Shown: positions 17,053-26,367 of the stretch, one piece after another
How the letters are laid out: each line of letters starts with the position of its first letter
Position numbering within the stretch: position 1 is the first letter of the stretch
Assembly (NCBI GenBank): GCA_018267955.1
Contig: JAFDXL010000008.1
Span: forward strand, 248,001-312,000
DNA from: Bacteroidota bacterium
GTDB taxonomy: Bacteria > Bacteroidota > Bacteroidia > Chitinophagales > Chitinophagaceae
Direction of reading: 5' to 3'
Length of the DNA: 64,000 nt
Position numbers and translations under genes: made by a program
The notes under the pieces: generated by a model
The model's database searches: none
Seen by the model: the letters and a program-made list of their open reading frames with translations, nothing else
Told to the model about the DNA's origin: nothing

Positions 17053-18344
17053 AACTTTGGAGTAAAGACAATACCAATGTAGCAGACAATATTGTACAGT
17101 TTACCGTGGGCAGAGACCGCGAGTTTGACATGCTGCTTGCGAAATACGATGTACAAGGTTCATTGGCGCATGTGGCTATGTTGCACCAGGTGGGGTTATT
17201 ATCCGATGATGAATACCCGGTTATCAAACAGGGTTTAGAAGAGATATTAAAAGATATAGAATCAGGCAATTTCGAGATCGATAATGATTCTGAAGATATT
17301 CACTCGCAGGTAGAGTTAATGCTCACGCAACGTATTGGCGAGCATGGTAAGAAAATACATAGTGGCCGCAGTCGCAACGACCAGGTAGCTGTGGATATTA
17401 AACTATACCTGCGCGATGCATTGCTGGAAATAAAGAGAGGCGTATTACAGCTGTTCTCGCTTTTGCAGCAACAAAGCGAGCAGTATAAAGACGTATTATT
17501 ACCCGGCTACACCCATTTGCAGGTAGCCATGCCATCTTCTTTTGGTTTATGGTTTGGCGCTTATGCAGAAAGCCTGGTGGATGATATGGAATTGCTGCAT
17601 ACAGCCTATAAGATCACCAATAAAAACCCCTTAGGCAGCGGAGCCGGTTATGGTTCTTCTTTCCCTTTGGATAGGGCTGCAACAACGACATCCCTGGGCT
17701 TTGGTGATATGCATTATAATAGTGTGTACGCCCAGATGAGCAGAGGTAAGACCGAGCGCTTTGTAGCAGTGGCCATGAGTAGTATTGCTGCAACACTTGC
17801 GCGCCTGAGCATGGACGGATGCCTATATATGAGCCAGAATTTTGGTTTTATCTCCTTTCCGGATGCGCTGACCACCGGTAGCAGTATTATGCCGCATAAA
17901 AAGAATCCCGATGTGCTGGAACTGGTAAGGGCAAAATGCAATCGCATACAAGCCTTACCAAATGAACTTGCCCTGATGATGGTGAACCTCCCGTCAGGCT
18001 ATCACAGGGACATGCAATTGACCAAAGAAATCCTCTTCCCGGCTATTGAAGATCTGAAGCAATGCCTGGAAATGGTCTGCATCATGTTTAGCGAGGTGAA
18101 AGTGAATGACCAGATATTAAAAGATGAAAAATATAAATACATCTTTACCGTAGAAAGCGTTAACGACCTTGTGAATACCGGGGTGCCTTTCAGAGATGCT
18201 TACCGGCAGGTTGGCAATGATGTGGCCGCTGGAGCTTATCAATACAACTTGCAATCGCTCAGGCATACCCACCAGGGCAGTATCGGGAATTTGTGTACCG
18301 AACAGGTTCATGCTGCAATGGAGAAGGCTTCCCAAGGCTGGTAG
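17049..18344 (+). CDS. argH: Argininosuccinate lyase
   Basis: Splits argininosuccinate into arginine and fumarate, the last step of the pathway. The 431-aa protein of the fumarase/aspartase superfamily carries the signature GSSIMPHKKNPD near residues 277-288 with the flexible catalytic loop. It also has the N-terminal HSGRSRNDQVA and the middle YTHLQVAMPSSFG blocks. It shares an ATGA overlap with argE and closes the eight-gene operon. The helicase gene that follows has its own promoter element at 18374. Confidence 0.96.
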   Translation: MKLWSKDNTNVADNIVQFTVGRDREFDMLLAKYDVQGSLAHVAMLHQVGLLSDDEYPVIKQGLEEILKDIESGNFEIDNDSEDIHSQVELMLTQRIGEHGKKIHSGRSRNDQVAVDIKLYLRDALLEIKRGVLQLFSLLQQQSEQYKDVLLPGYTHLQVAMPSSFGLWFGAYAESLVDDMELLHTAYKITNKNPLGSGAGYGSSFPLDRAATTTSLGFGDMHYNSVYAQMSRGKTERFVAVAMSSIAATLARLSMDGCLYMSQNFGFISFPDALTTGSSIMPHKKNPDVLELVRAKCNRIQALPNELALMMVNLPSGYHRDMQLTKEILFPAIEDLKQCLEMVCIMFSEVKVNDQILKDEKYKYIFTVESVNDLVNTGVPFRDAYRQVGNDVAAGAYQYNLQSLRHTHQGSIGNLCTEQVHAAMEKASQGW

Positions 18345-18373
18345 ATAATCGGCAAAGAGCTGCAAAGATTGAC

Positions 18374-18381
18374 TATTTTTG
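18374..18381 (+). promoter_or_regulatory. -7 element for the RNA helicase gene
   Basis: TATTTTTG matches TAnnTTTG and ends nine bases before the ATG at 18391. No good -33 TTG is seen upstream. Confidence 0.4.
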
Positions 18382-18390
18382 TAGCTTCTT

Positions 18391-19719
18391 ATGAAATTCA
18401 GCGATCTGAATCTTACCAAACCGATCTTAAATGCACTGGACGATCTTGGGTATACAACGCCCACTACCATCCAGCAAAAAGCATTTTCCGTGATCATGTC
18501 TGGTAAAGATGTTTGTGGTATAGCGCAGACGGGTACCGGTAAAACATTTGCCTACCTGCTCCCTGCTATCAGGCAATGGAACTTCTCTAAAGACAAATAT
18601 CCGCAGGTACTGATCATAGTGCCCACACGTGAACTCGTATTGCAGGTAGTAGAAGCTGCAAAAAAACTTACTACCTACATGAGCATAGAAGTGGTAGGTG
18701 TGTTTGGCGGAGTAAATATGAAACCACAGGTAGATGCACTGGAAAATGGCGCTGATATCATTGTAGCTACCCCCGGCCGTTTACTTGATCTGATGTATCA
18801 TGGATCATTTAGAACTAAGGGACTGAAGAAACTAGTGATCGATGAGGTAGATGAAATGCTGAACCTGGGTTTCCGCAGTCAACTGAACAGTATCCTGGAT
18901 CTATTACCTGAAAGAAGACAGAACCTGCTTTTTTCCGCAACCATTACCGAAGAAGTAGAAGGCCTGATCGATACTTATTTTAATACGCCTATAAGAATAG
19001 AAGCTGCACCGACAGGTACGCCGTTGGAAAATATCCAGCAGAGAGCATACTACGTACCCAACTTCAATACCAAGATCAATTTACTGGAATTACTGTTGAG
19101 GCAGAACGAAGACATGACAAAGGTGTTGGTATTTGTAGCCACCAGGAAGCTCGCTGATGACGTGTTTGAAAGAATGGCAGAGTATTTTCCCGACCTGGTT
19201 GGTGTGATACATTCTAATAAGGATCAGAACAACCGTTTCAATACAGTAAGGAAATTTCAGAGCGGAGAATACCGTTTCCTGATAGCGACAGATATCATAG
19301 CCCGTGGACTGGATGTAGCGGAGGTAAGCCATGTGATCAACTTTGATCTGCCTGAAGTTCCGGAAGACTACATACATCGTATAGGCCGTACCGGCAGGGC
19401 AGATAAAAAGGGGATAGCTATCAGCTTTATTACAGAAAAGGAAAAAGAACAGCAGGGAGCTATTGAAGGTTTGATGAATCATGCAATCCGCATAGATGAA
19501 TTACCGGCAGACCTGGAAATATCTGATGTGCTCACTGAAGATGAGAAGCCCAAAGTCTTTATGCGGGATATCCTGGTAAAACTACCTAAGCGCGAAGATG
19601 TAGGTCCTGCTTTCCATGAAAAGAAAGCGAAGAATAAGAAAGTGAATATCAAGATAAGCCATAAAGAAAAGATGATGGCTAAGTACGGTAAACCTAAAAA
19701 GCGCGCCCCTAAAAAATAA
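18391..19719 (+). CDS. DEAD-box-family ATP-dependent RNA helicase
   Basis: A 442-aa RNA helicase with both RecA-like domains: Q-motif region TTIQQKAF, motif I AQTGTGKT (about 45-52), PTRELVLQ, TPGRL, motif II as DEVD (about 151-154), motif III SAT, and motif VI HRIGRTGR (about 329-336). Motif II has Val at the third position where the classical motif is DEAD. A basic tail (KKAKNKKVNIK, KPKKRAPKK) should bind RNA. Likely roles are ribosome assembly or cold-linked RNA unwinding. It is followed two bases later by the hydrolase gene at 19722, suggesting cotranscription. Confidence 0.93.
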   Translation: MKFSDLNLTKPILNALDDLGYTTPTTIQQKAFSVIMSGKDVCGIAQTGTGKTFAYLLPAIRQWNFSKDKYPQVLIIVPTRELVLQVVEAAKKLTTYMSIEVVGVFGGVNMKPQVDALENGADIIVATPGRLLDLMYHGSFRTKGLKKLVIDEVDEMLNLGFRSQLNSILDLLPERRQNLLFSATITEEVEGLIDTYFNTPIRIEAAPTGTPLENIQQRAYYVPNFNTKINLLELLLRQNEDMTKVLVFVATRKLADDVFERMAEYFPDLVGVIHSNKDQNNRFNTVRKFQSGEYRFLIATDIIARGLDVAEVSHVINFDLPEVPEDYIHRIGRTGRADKKGIAISFITEKEKEQQGAIEGLMNHAIRIDELPADLEISDVLTEDEKPKVFMRDILVKLPKREDVGPAFHEKKAKNKKVNIKISHKEKMMAKYGKPKKRAPKK

Positions 19720-19721
19720 GC

Positions 19722-20549
19722 ATGTCGCTCTATATTTCATCCATCAATTCAGGCAGTAATGGTAATTGTTATTATGTAGGTAATGACAGGGATGCCGTAT
19801 TGATAGACGCAGGTATATCGTGCAGGGAGACGGAGAAGCGGATGCGCAAGATCGGGCTCTCTATGGCTAAAGTGCGGGCCGTATTTATTTCGCACGAGCA
19901 CGGAGATCATATCAAGGGACTTGAGAGTATTTGCACAAAATATTCTTTACCTGTTTATATCACGTCTCAAACTTTAAAGCATAGCAGGCTTTTATTACCC
20001 AAAGACTTGTTACAGGTTTTTGAAACCAATGTGCCAGTGTCCATAAATGATCTGAATATTACCGCATTCAGTAAGCAGCACGATGCCGCAGAGCCACATA
20101 GTTTTATCGTACAGGGTAATGAAGTAACTATTGGCGTGTTTACTGACCTTGGGCGGGTATGCGAAAACCTTATCTATCATTTTAAGCTGTGCCATGCGGC
20201 ATTCCTGGAGGCGAACTATGACACTGCCATGCTGGAGCGGGGACGATATCCCATCCATCTTAAAAACAGGATACGTGGTGGGTACGGCCACTTGTCGAAC
20301 CTGCAGGCATTAGAACTATTCGCAAAGCATCGCCCGGCACATCTTTCTCATTTATTGCTGGCGCATTTATCCCGCGATAATAATGACCCACGCCTGGTAT
20401 CTGACCTGTTCCATAAATATGCGGAAGATGTACGCATTTCTATAGCGTCCCGCGATGAACAATCAGAGGTATTTCATATAGTATCCGGAAAACATCCCGT
20501 AATACAGCCCATACGTAAGGAAGTAGTGCGACAGGCCACGCTGTTTTAG
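19722..20549 (+). CDS. Metallo-beta-lactamase-fold hydrolase (YycJ/WalJ-like)
   Basis: A 275-aa cytoplasmic protein with the MBL fold. The zinc motif is FISHEHGDHIKG (HxHxDH at about residues 58-63). The opening SINSGSNGNCYYV and the later GYGHLSN element match the YycJ/WalJ subgroup, which in Firmicutes has 5' exonuclease activity linked to DNA repair. That function is transferred from family knowledge only. The gene begins two bases after the helicase stop. The next gene, htpG, starts 133 bases further on after a gene-free gap with no obvious hairpin. Confidence 0.88.
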   Translation: MSLYISSINSGSNGNCYYVGNDRDAVLIDAGISCRETEKRMRKIGLSMAKVRAVFISHEHGDHIKGLESICTKYSLPVYITSQTLKHSRLLLPKDLLQVFETNVPVSINDLNITAFSKQHDAAEPHSFIVQGNEVTIGVFTDLGRVCENLIYHFKLCHAAFLEANYDTAMLERGRYPIHLKNRIRGGYGHLSNLQALELFAKHRPAHLSHLLLAHLSRDNNDPRLVSDLFHKYAEDVRISIASRDEQSEVFHIVSGKHPVIQPIRKEVVRQATLF

Positions 20550-20682
20550 GCTGACAGAAATTCATAATCACTTCCCTGATTTTCCAAAATCCCCATGCTG
20601 GCAAGTCAATTTGTCAAACCTCCAGGCGGTGGAATATGAATTGATGTAGGTATTGATAGCAAAATAAAACTTGATAATATAT

Positions 20683-22569
20683 ATGCAGGAAAAAGGTACT
20701 ATATCCATCCACACGGAGAATATCTTCCCGATCATTAAGAAATTCTTATACTCAGACAATGAGATATTCCTACGGGAACTGGTATCTAATGCGACAGATG
20801 CCATCCAGAAACTAAAAAGGCTTTCTTCTTTGGGCCAGTATAATGGCGAATTAGGCGAGCTGCAGGTAGCAGTGAAACTGGACAAAGAGAATAAGACCAT
20901 TACTATTTCTGACAATGGTATTGGTATGACCGCTGAAGAGATCAAAAAGTATATCAACCAGATAGCTTTTTCGGGCGCGACAGAATTCGTTGAGAAATTC
21001 AAGGATGCAAAGGATGCCAATGAGATTATCGGTAAGTTTGGCCTTGGCTTCTATTCGGCCTTCATGGTTGCCAATGTTGTAGAGATCCAAAGCCTGTCTT
21101 ACACAGAAGGAGCTGAGCCTGCTAAATGGGTATGTGACGGTAGTACAGAATTTGAAATAGGAGCGGGCAGCAAGACATCAAGGGGTACGGATATCATCCT
21201 GCATATCAATGAAGAATCAGAAGAATTCCTGGATGAGCATAAACTGCATCAGATACTGGACAAATACTGCAAGTTCCTGCCTGTACCCATAAAGTTTGGA
21301 ACCAGAACAGAAAGCCAGCCTGATGGTGAAGATGCAGAAGGTAAAACCCAATACAAATCAGTAGAAGTTGATAATATCATTAATGATACAACGCCTATAT
21401 GGACAAAAGCACCATCTGACCTGGCAGACGAAGACTATAAAAAATTCTATAGCGAGTTATATCCATTCTCTGAAGAGCCACTATTCTGGATACATCTGAA
21501 TGTAGATTATCCATTCAACCTTACAGGTGTATTGTACTTCCCTAAGGTGAAGAATGAGTTGGACCTGCAGCGTAACAAGATCAAATTATTCTCGCGCCAG
21601 GTGTTCATTACAGACGAGGTTAAGGACATCGTACCGGAGTTCCTGATGCTGCTGCACGGTGTTATTGATTCGCCTGATATTCCACTGAACGTATCGCGCA
21701 GCTTCCTGCAGGCAGATAGCAATGTGAAGAAGATCAACAGCTACATCACCAAGAAGGTAGCAGATAAATTATCAGAGCTGTTTAAAAAAGACAGGAAAGA
21801 ATTTGAAGATAAATGGCAGGATATTGGTTTGTTTGTGAAGTATGGTATGCTCAGCGAAGAGAAGTTTTATGAGAAAGCCAAAGAATATGCTTTGCTGCAA
21901 AACACTGCTAAAGAGTACTATACCATAGAAGAATACAAGACCAGGATACAAGACCTTCAAACTGATAAAGAGGGCACTCTTGTGATACTTTATACCAGCG
22001 ATGCTGAAAGACATGATTCTTACATAAAAGCTGCAAATAACAAGGGCTATGATGTATTGGTAATGGATTCGCCGATAGACCTGCACTTCATAAGCAGCCT
22101 GGAACAGAAACTGGAGAAGGTAGCGTTTAAACGCATCGACGCAGATATCGCCGATAAACTGATAGAAAAAGATGTGAAGGTGGATCATGTGCTGACGGAG
22201 GATGAAACCAAGAAGGTGACTTCTATATTTGAGAAAGCTATCAGTCGTGGTGATATGAATGTATCTGTAGAAAGCTTAAGCGCAGATGATATGCCTGTGA
22301 CTGTAACCATGGATGAATTTATGCGCCGTATGAAAGATATGTCGAAAACAGGTGGTGGTATGATGGGTATGTACGGAATGTTGCCGGATAACTATAAAGT
22401 GTCTGTAAATGGCAATCATAAACTGATAGAGAAAATACTGAAAACAACAGATGAGGCGGAACAGGCTAAACTGGCAAAACATGCGTTTGACCTGGCTCTA
22501 CTTTCTCATGGAATGCTAAAAGGAAAAGACCTGACGGAGTTTTTAACAAGAAGCGTGAGCCTGATTTAA
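20683..22569 (+). CDS. htpG: Molecular chaperone HtpG (Hsp90)
   Basis: A 628-aa ATP-dependent chaperone. The N-terminal GHKL ATPase domain shows NIFPIIKKFLYSDNEIFLREL, ATDAI, the Bergerat site SDNGIGMT and GKFGLGFYSAFM. The middle domain has the catalytic-loop Arg in NVSRSFLQAD, and the C-terminal dimerisation part lacks the eukaryotic MEEVD tail as expected. The frame could begin at a TTG at 20671, but the ATG at 20683 gives the standard N-terminus MQEKGTISIHTENIF. The gene ends 23 bases before a strong hairpin terminator shared with the convergent gene. Confidence 0.96.
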   Translation: MQEKGTISIHTENIFPIIKKFLYSDNEIFLRELVSNATDAIQKLKRLSSLGQYNGELGELQVAVKLDKENKTITISDNGIGMTAEEIKKYINQIAFSGATEFVEKFKDAKDANEIIGKFGLGFYSAFMVANVVEIQSLSYTEGAEPAKWVCDGSTEFEIGAGSKTSRGTDIILHINEESEEFLDEHKLHQILDKYCKFLPVPIKFGTRTESQPDGEDAEGKTQYKSVEVDNIINDTTPIWTKAPSDLADEDYKKFYSELYPFSEEPLFWIHLNVDYPFNLTGVLYFPKVKNELDLQRNKIKLFSRQVFITDEVKDIVPEFLMLLHGVIDSPDIPLNVSRSFLQADSNVKKINSYITKKVADKLSELFKKDRKEFEDKWQDIGLFVKYGMLSEEKFYEKAKEYALLQNTAKEYYTIEEYKTRIQDLQTDKEGTLVILYTSDAERHDSYIKAANNKGYDVLVMDSPIDLHFISSLEQKLEKVAFKRIDADIADKLIEKDVKVDHVLTEDETKKVTSIFEKAISRGDMNVSVESLSADDMPVTVTMDEFMRRMKDMSKTGGGMMGMYGMLPDNYKVSVNGNHKLIEKILKTTDEAEQAKLAKHAFDLALLSHGMLKGKDLTEFLTRSVSLI

Positions 22570-22592
22570 TGACAGTATTTATAGATAGTAAA

Positions 22593-22621
22593 AGAGAAGC
22601 CACCATTACGGTGGCTTCTCT
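22593..22621. terminator. Bidirectional hairpin between htpG and the T9SS gene
   Basis: A perfect 12-bp inverted repeat, AGAGAAGCCACC and GGTGGCTTCTCT, with loop ATTAC. It lies between two convergent genes, so it can end transcripts from both. The U-tracts are short on each side. Confidence 0.8.
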
Positions 22622-22623
22622 CA

Positions 22624-24480
22624 TTATTGCAATACCAGCTTTTGTACGGATCTATCGGGGCCGGAGCTGACTTCTATATAATACATGCCACGGGCGAAGC
22701 CTGCTGTATTGATGGCTTCATTTGCAGCAGGATGTTCGATATTCTTTTGGTATAAAATGCTACCTGTGACATTTACTATTTTGATTGTTGCAGGTACATT
22801 CATTTTGTCGAGGCCAGAAATGGTTACCCGGTTTGTTGCCGGGTTAGGGAATATGCTGATAGCAGTGTTTTTGTTTTGTATAGTATTAACTGAAACAGGT
22901 ACCGTAATAGTATCGCACGACCAATCTGAATAGCTGCCATCCTTACACCTGGTACGTACACAGATATAGTAATGTTCGCCCGGGTTACCATTTATCAGCA
23001 TTGTATTAGCTGTAGTTAGTGTGCCAAAATTAGGCGTACCGGGGGAAGTGGTAACAGCAAACTCATAGCTGGCAGCGTTGGCTACAGTATCCCAATACAC
23101 ATTGATGGAACTTAGTATAGTACCCATGTGTAAAACAGGTGCAGCGCATAGGGATCCGGTTTTTAATTTGGCTAAATAATAGTTATAGCTGAGGTAGGCC
23201 AAGGGCACTTTTAATGAATCGAGTATCAATGCAGAGTCGTCGCGGACCATACCTGTAATAAAGATGTTAGTGCCATCTGTATTTACATGTTGCACGCTGG
23301 CAAGTGCAGCATTGGTAGTCTTGATCCAAAGCGGAGTGCCGTCATATTTATAAGCAATAACTGCACTTACGTTTAAAGTGCCTACATTAGCGACAATGCC
23401 GTTACCACAATCTATATAGTTGCGAATAGACGGGACCAATATCAGCTGGCTATCGGTGGCTACAGCCGTAAAAGGATTTTCCATATCCACCCTTGTTGCA
23501 ACCGTATCTTTCACCGATCTTATCCAGCGTACATGACCATCGCTATCCAGTGAGGCGGCAAGGTAATTACCATTAAAAAACGCTGTTGGTTTAGGAATGA
23601 GATTGCCATCCATACTCATAGTATCATGAATGGGGCCTGTATAATAAATAGTATTGTTATCAGTGATGTTCAGGCGACGGTTAGTGCAAGTAAAATCATT
23701 CATGAACATAGACCAATCATAAGTACCATTTGCCCTGTAGCGTACGATATAGGTAAAATAAAGATTGTTTATTGCTATTGGCTGGTTGCCAAAAGTATCT
23801 GTTGAAAATCCTGGACAAGATCCTGCTACATAAATATTGCCACCATCATCGGCCACCACAGAATTTACATAACCTGCCTGAGCCTGCCGTACAACAGTTG
23901 TTGTTGTTCCCGTACCTGTTTCTATCTTATAAATAATATTTGAGAGTGAAGAATCTGTAGGTACGTACAGGTAATGATCTTTAAAGAATAAAGACGCAGC
24001 CTGCGTATTATAATCGACACCAATAGGCGTGAACCATTTTAAGGCGAGCGTCCCTACATCCAGTCTTGCAACGAAGTAAAAAGGCCCGTTAGCTGTAGTA
24101 TTTATTTTGCTAAAGCTGCCATACTGTAAGCTATCGTAATAAGCACCCAGTAAATACCAGTTGCCGAAGTTATCTGATTTAATATCAACAATGCTCACCT
24201 TGCCTGTGATAAAAGTATCGGCCTGTTTGACTCCCTGCTGAGAAAAAACAGTAAGTTTTACATCGCCATAAGGATAGGGGTTGACACTATACTTTACATT
24301 ATTCATTGTTGCCCATAATACCTGTGTGCCGCTGGCAGCGCTCACTTCTTTTCGTAAGCCGATGCCTGATGTAATATTAAGAGCTGTGTCTGTTTGTACC
24401 CATTGCCAGACAGGACCCTGGGCATTTACAGAAAATGTTGTTATTAATAGGAAGAAAAGGACGAGGGGGTAGTTTTTCAT
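22624..24480 (-). CDS. Secreted protein with type IX secretion C-terminal sorting domain
   Basis: A 618-aa exported protein. It begins with a signal peptide (MKNYPLVLFFLLITTFSVNA, cleavage after AQG). The main body, residues 25-440, is a beta-rich propeller-like region resembling SBBP/beta-propeller repeats (NFGNWYLLGAYY, GNIYVAGSC, NIFITGMV). It is followed by a fibronectin-III-like domain with Cys pairs near residues 445-535. The last 75 residues, ISIFPNPATNRVTI to the end, are the T9SS type-A sorting domain that sends proteins through the type IX system to the cell surface. Substrate or binding role is unknown. The gene is convergent with htpG. Confidence 0.88.
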   Translation of the reverse strand: MKNYPLVLFFLLITTFSVNAQGPVWQWVQTDTALNITSGIGLRKEVSAASGTQVLWATMNNVKYSVNPYPYGDVKLTVFSQQGVKQADTFITGKVSIVDIKSDNFGNWYLLGAYYDSLQYGSFSKINTTANGPFYFVARLDVGTLALKWFTPIGVDYNTQAASLFFKDHYLYVPTDSSLSNIIYKIETGTGTTTTVVRQAQAGYVNSVVADDGGNIYVAGSCPGFSTDTFGNQPIAINNLYFTYIVRYRANGTYDWSMFMNDFTCTNRRLNITDNNTIYYTGPIHDTMSMDGNLIPKPTAFFNGNYLAASLDSDGHVRWIRSVKDTVATRVDMENPFTAVATDSQLILVPSIRNYIDCGNGIVANVGTLNVSAVIAYKYDGTPLWIKTTNAALASVQHVNTDGTNIFITGMVRDDSALILDSLKVPLAYLSYNYYLAKLKTGSLCAAPVLHMGTILSSINVYWDTVANAASYEFAVTTSPGTPNFGTLTTANTMLINGNPGEHYYICVRTRCKDGSYSDWSCDTITVPVSVNTIQNKNTAISIFPNPATNRVTISGLDKMNVPATIKIVNVTGSILYQKNIEHPAANEAINTAGFARGMYYIEVSSGPDRSVQKLVLQ

Positions 24481-24601
24481 AAACCGGGTGTTTGTATAAA
24501 AATACGAACATATCCCGCGCTATAATTTGCATCTATGCTTAAGCAGGATTTAAACCTGATTAATGCTGATTTTTAGTCGATGAGCTGAGATTAATCTTTA
24601 C

Positions 24602-25414
24602 TTAATCGTGAATGGCCAGTACGGGTAGGTGATTCAAATTGGCCAATTGTTTGGTATAGCTTTTATTGAACAGGCTGTACCAAAGGCCATGTTTATGTGG
24701 AATTACTATCAGCAGATCGATGCCTTTAGTTTTTACAAAATCAGATACCCCTTTGATCACATATTTATCCTCTACAACATGATATTCAGGCTTTACATCA
24801 TCAAAAGCTTGTCTGACGGTTGCCACATTTTTGTTGGTATCTACTAAGGAAGCTTTGGGAGTAACATGTACAATGTACAATTGCCCTTCTGCGGTTTTTA
24901 CAATGTTCTTGATAAGCTTTACCTGTTCGGGCAGGCAAGGGCTTTTATAATCGCAGGCAAGGGCTATATGTTTTACCGGTTTGTAGGTGATGTGTGGCGG
25001 AACTACCAGGATAGGGCAGGTAACGGTTATTAAAGCATTCAGCCAATCGCTATCCCACAGCGTAAGGTCTGAGTATTCCATATTGGCTCCCATTACTATG
25101 GCCCGCAGGCTCAGCTCTTTATTCAATTCCTGCAGCGATTCCAGGAAGCCGCCTATCATCATCTGGCCATCTACCTGTACATCGGGGAATGCTGTATGTA
25201 CGCGGTCCAGCTCCAGTTGCAACATATCTTTTTCAGAACTAAGCGCGTCATTTACTGTTGCCAGGCTAAGCCCCTCTCCTGTATAAGTAGAAGGTATCGT
25301 GTAAATATGTACCAGTGCTATTTTGCAATTATTGTCTTTTGCAAATGCACAGGCATAGTTCATCGCATTGATGGATGATTCTGAAAAATCGGTTGCAACT
25401 AATATGGTATCCAT
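24602..25414 (-). CDS. Universal stress protein with two Usp domains
   Basis: A 270-aa cytoplasmic protein with two tandem UspA folds. The first (residues 1-140) begins MDTILVATDFSESSINAMNYA and contains the loop VMGANMEYSDL. The second (about 145-270) begins VKHIALACDYKSPC and lacks a clear GxxG nucleotide loop. Two-domain Usp proteins in Bacteroidota are linked to stress or redox adaptation; the ligand is not known. It is downstream of the MarR gene on the same strand with a 15-base gap, so it is probably under that regulator's control. Confidence 0.88.
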   Translation of the reverse strand: MDTILVATDFSESSINAMNYACAFAKDNNCKIALVHIYTIPSTYTGEGLSLATVNDALSSEKDMLQLELDRVHTAFPDVQVDGQMMIGGFLESLQELNKELSLRAIVMGANMEYSDLTLWDSDWLNALITVTCPILVVPPHITYKPVKHIALACDYKSPCLPEQVKLIKNIVKTAEGQLYIVHVTPKASLVDTNKNVATVRQAFDDVKPEYHVVEDKYVIKGVSDFVKTKGIDLLIVIPHKHGLWYSLFNKSYTKQLANLNHLPVLAIHD

Positions 25415-25429
25415 AACTGTGTGTGTTTA

Positions 25430-25879
25430 TCAGATATGCTCTTTGAGATTTTGTTCCAGCTTTTGTAGCAATGACATACAGCGTTCCAGTTCTATTATAT
25501 CAAGACCCTTACCTGCTGCAGCATACATTTCATCAATGAATGGTTGCACCTCAGCTTTAGTAGTCTTGCCTTTGGACGTAAGATGTACCAGTTTGTTGCG
25601 GCGGTCGTTCTCATCCTCCTGCCTGTACACCAGGTCGCGCTTGGTAAGATTATCGATCAGGTAAGTCATGCTGGCTTTATCTTTCACCGTGAGGTTAGCT
25701 ATCTCCTGCTGATTGATGCCATCCTGGTTCCAAAGGCAGGCAAGTACCTGCAGCATTTCGAATGTGAGGTCAACATCATGTTCTTTAAACTTACTTTGGA
25801 TAAACTGGCGATAGGCAATATTTACAGACGCGATCTTACGGGTAAACTCAATAATAGTAGTATGTTTTGCTTTTGCCAC
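25430..25879 (-). CDS. MarR-family transcriptional regulator
   Basis: A 149-aa winged-helix regulator. The DNA-binding part is residues 55-95, LTVKDKASMTYLIDNLTKRDL, with the wing in RQEDENDRRNKLVHLT. The start is a GTG at 25879 (GTG GCA AAA GCA), since no in-frame ATG is nearby, and a TAnnTTTG element sits four bases upstream. It is cotranscribed with the downstream universal stress gene. MarR repressors usually bind a palindrome near their own promoter; a perfect palindrome AACTATAGTT lies at 25933-25942. The ligand is unknown. Confidence 0.85.
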   Translation of the reverse strand: MAKAKHTTIIEFTRKIASVNIAYRQFIQSKFKEHDVDLTFEMLQVLACLWNQDGINQQEIANLTVKDKASMTYLIDNLTKRDLVYRQEDENDRRNKLVHLTSKGKTTKAEVQPFIDEMYAAAGKGLDIIELERCMSLLQKLEQNLKEHI

Positions 25880-25883
25880 GATA

Positions 25884-25891
25884 CAAAGTTA
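25884..25891 (-). promoter_or_regulatory. -7 element for the MarR-Usp operon
   Basis: The minus strand reads TAACTTTG, an exact TAnnTTTG match, four bases before the GTG at 25879. A 10-bp perfect palindrome, AACTATAGTT at 25933-25942, lies about 40 bases upstream and could be the MarR operator. Confidence 0.4.
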
Positions 25892-25958
25892 TATTAAATG
25901 GTTAAATGCTTTACTATTTTTGTAACTATAGTTGAATAGCTAAATTATATATAAACTC

Positions 25959-26327
25959 TTACTTGCGTATGCTTAGTACGTAGCGGGTAATGGCGCCGAC
26001 CTCTGAATCGGGCATGGTGAGGAAGCCGGGCATATCTTTCCGGCCATTTTTGATAGTGTAGGCAATAGTGGCGCTGTCTAAAACAGTGAGCTGCAGATTG
26101 GCGGCCCTGGAGTCAACCGCATTGCCATACATGCTATGGCAGACCTTGCATTTTTGCTCGAACAAGGTGCGGCCGGCATCAGTGCTCATATTGTAAACGG
26201 TATCTGCATTGCCGGGTACGGCGCGGGCATCAATGTTTTTATCGGCAGAAGTATTATTGTTACCGCAGGAGGCAGCAAGGAGAATAACCATGGCCAAAGA
26301 GATGTGATATGCGGGATTGATTTTCAC
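25959..26327 (-). CDS. Cytochrome c lipoprotein
   Basis: A small exported c-type cytochrome of about 122 aa. Starting at the GTG at 26327 gives a lipoprotein signal (KINPAYHISLAMVILLAASC). The frame extends to an ATG at 26351 and further to 26414, but the longest form would overlap the VOC gene at 26368, so a short start is preferred. Heme attachment is KCKVCHS (CXXCH), and the distal Met is probably in DMPGFLTMP. It should carry electrons in the periplasm as a membrane-anchored protein. It lies downstream of the VOC gene on the same strand, but the functions do not suggest an operon role. Confidence 0.82.
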   Translation of the reverse strand: MKINPAYHISLAMVILLAASCGNNNTSADKNIDARAVPGNADTVYNMSTDAGRTLFEQKCKVCHSMYGNAVDSRAANLQLTVLDSATIAYTIKNGRKDMPGFLTMPDSEVGAITRYVLSIRK

Positions 26328-26367
26328 ATTAGGGAGAGCGGAAAAAAACATGCCATGGGTGAGGATA

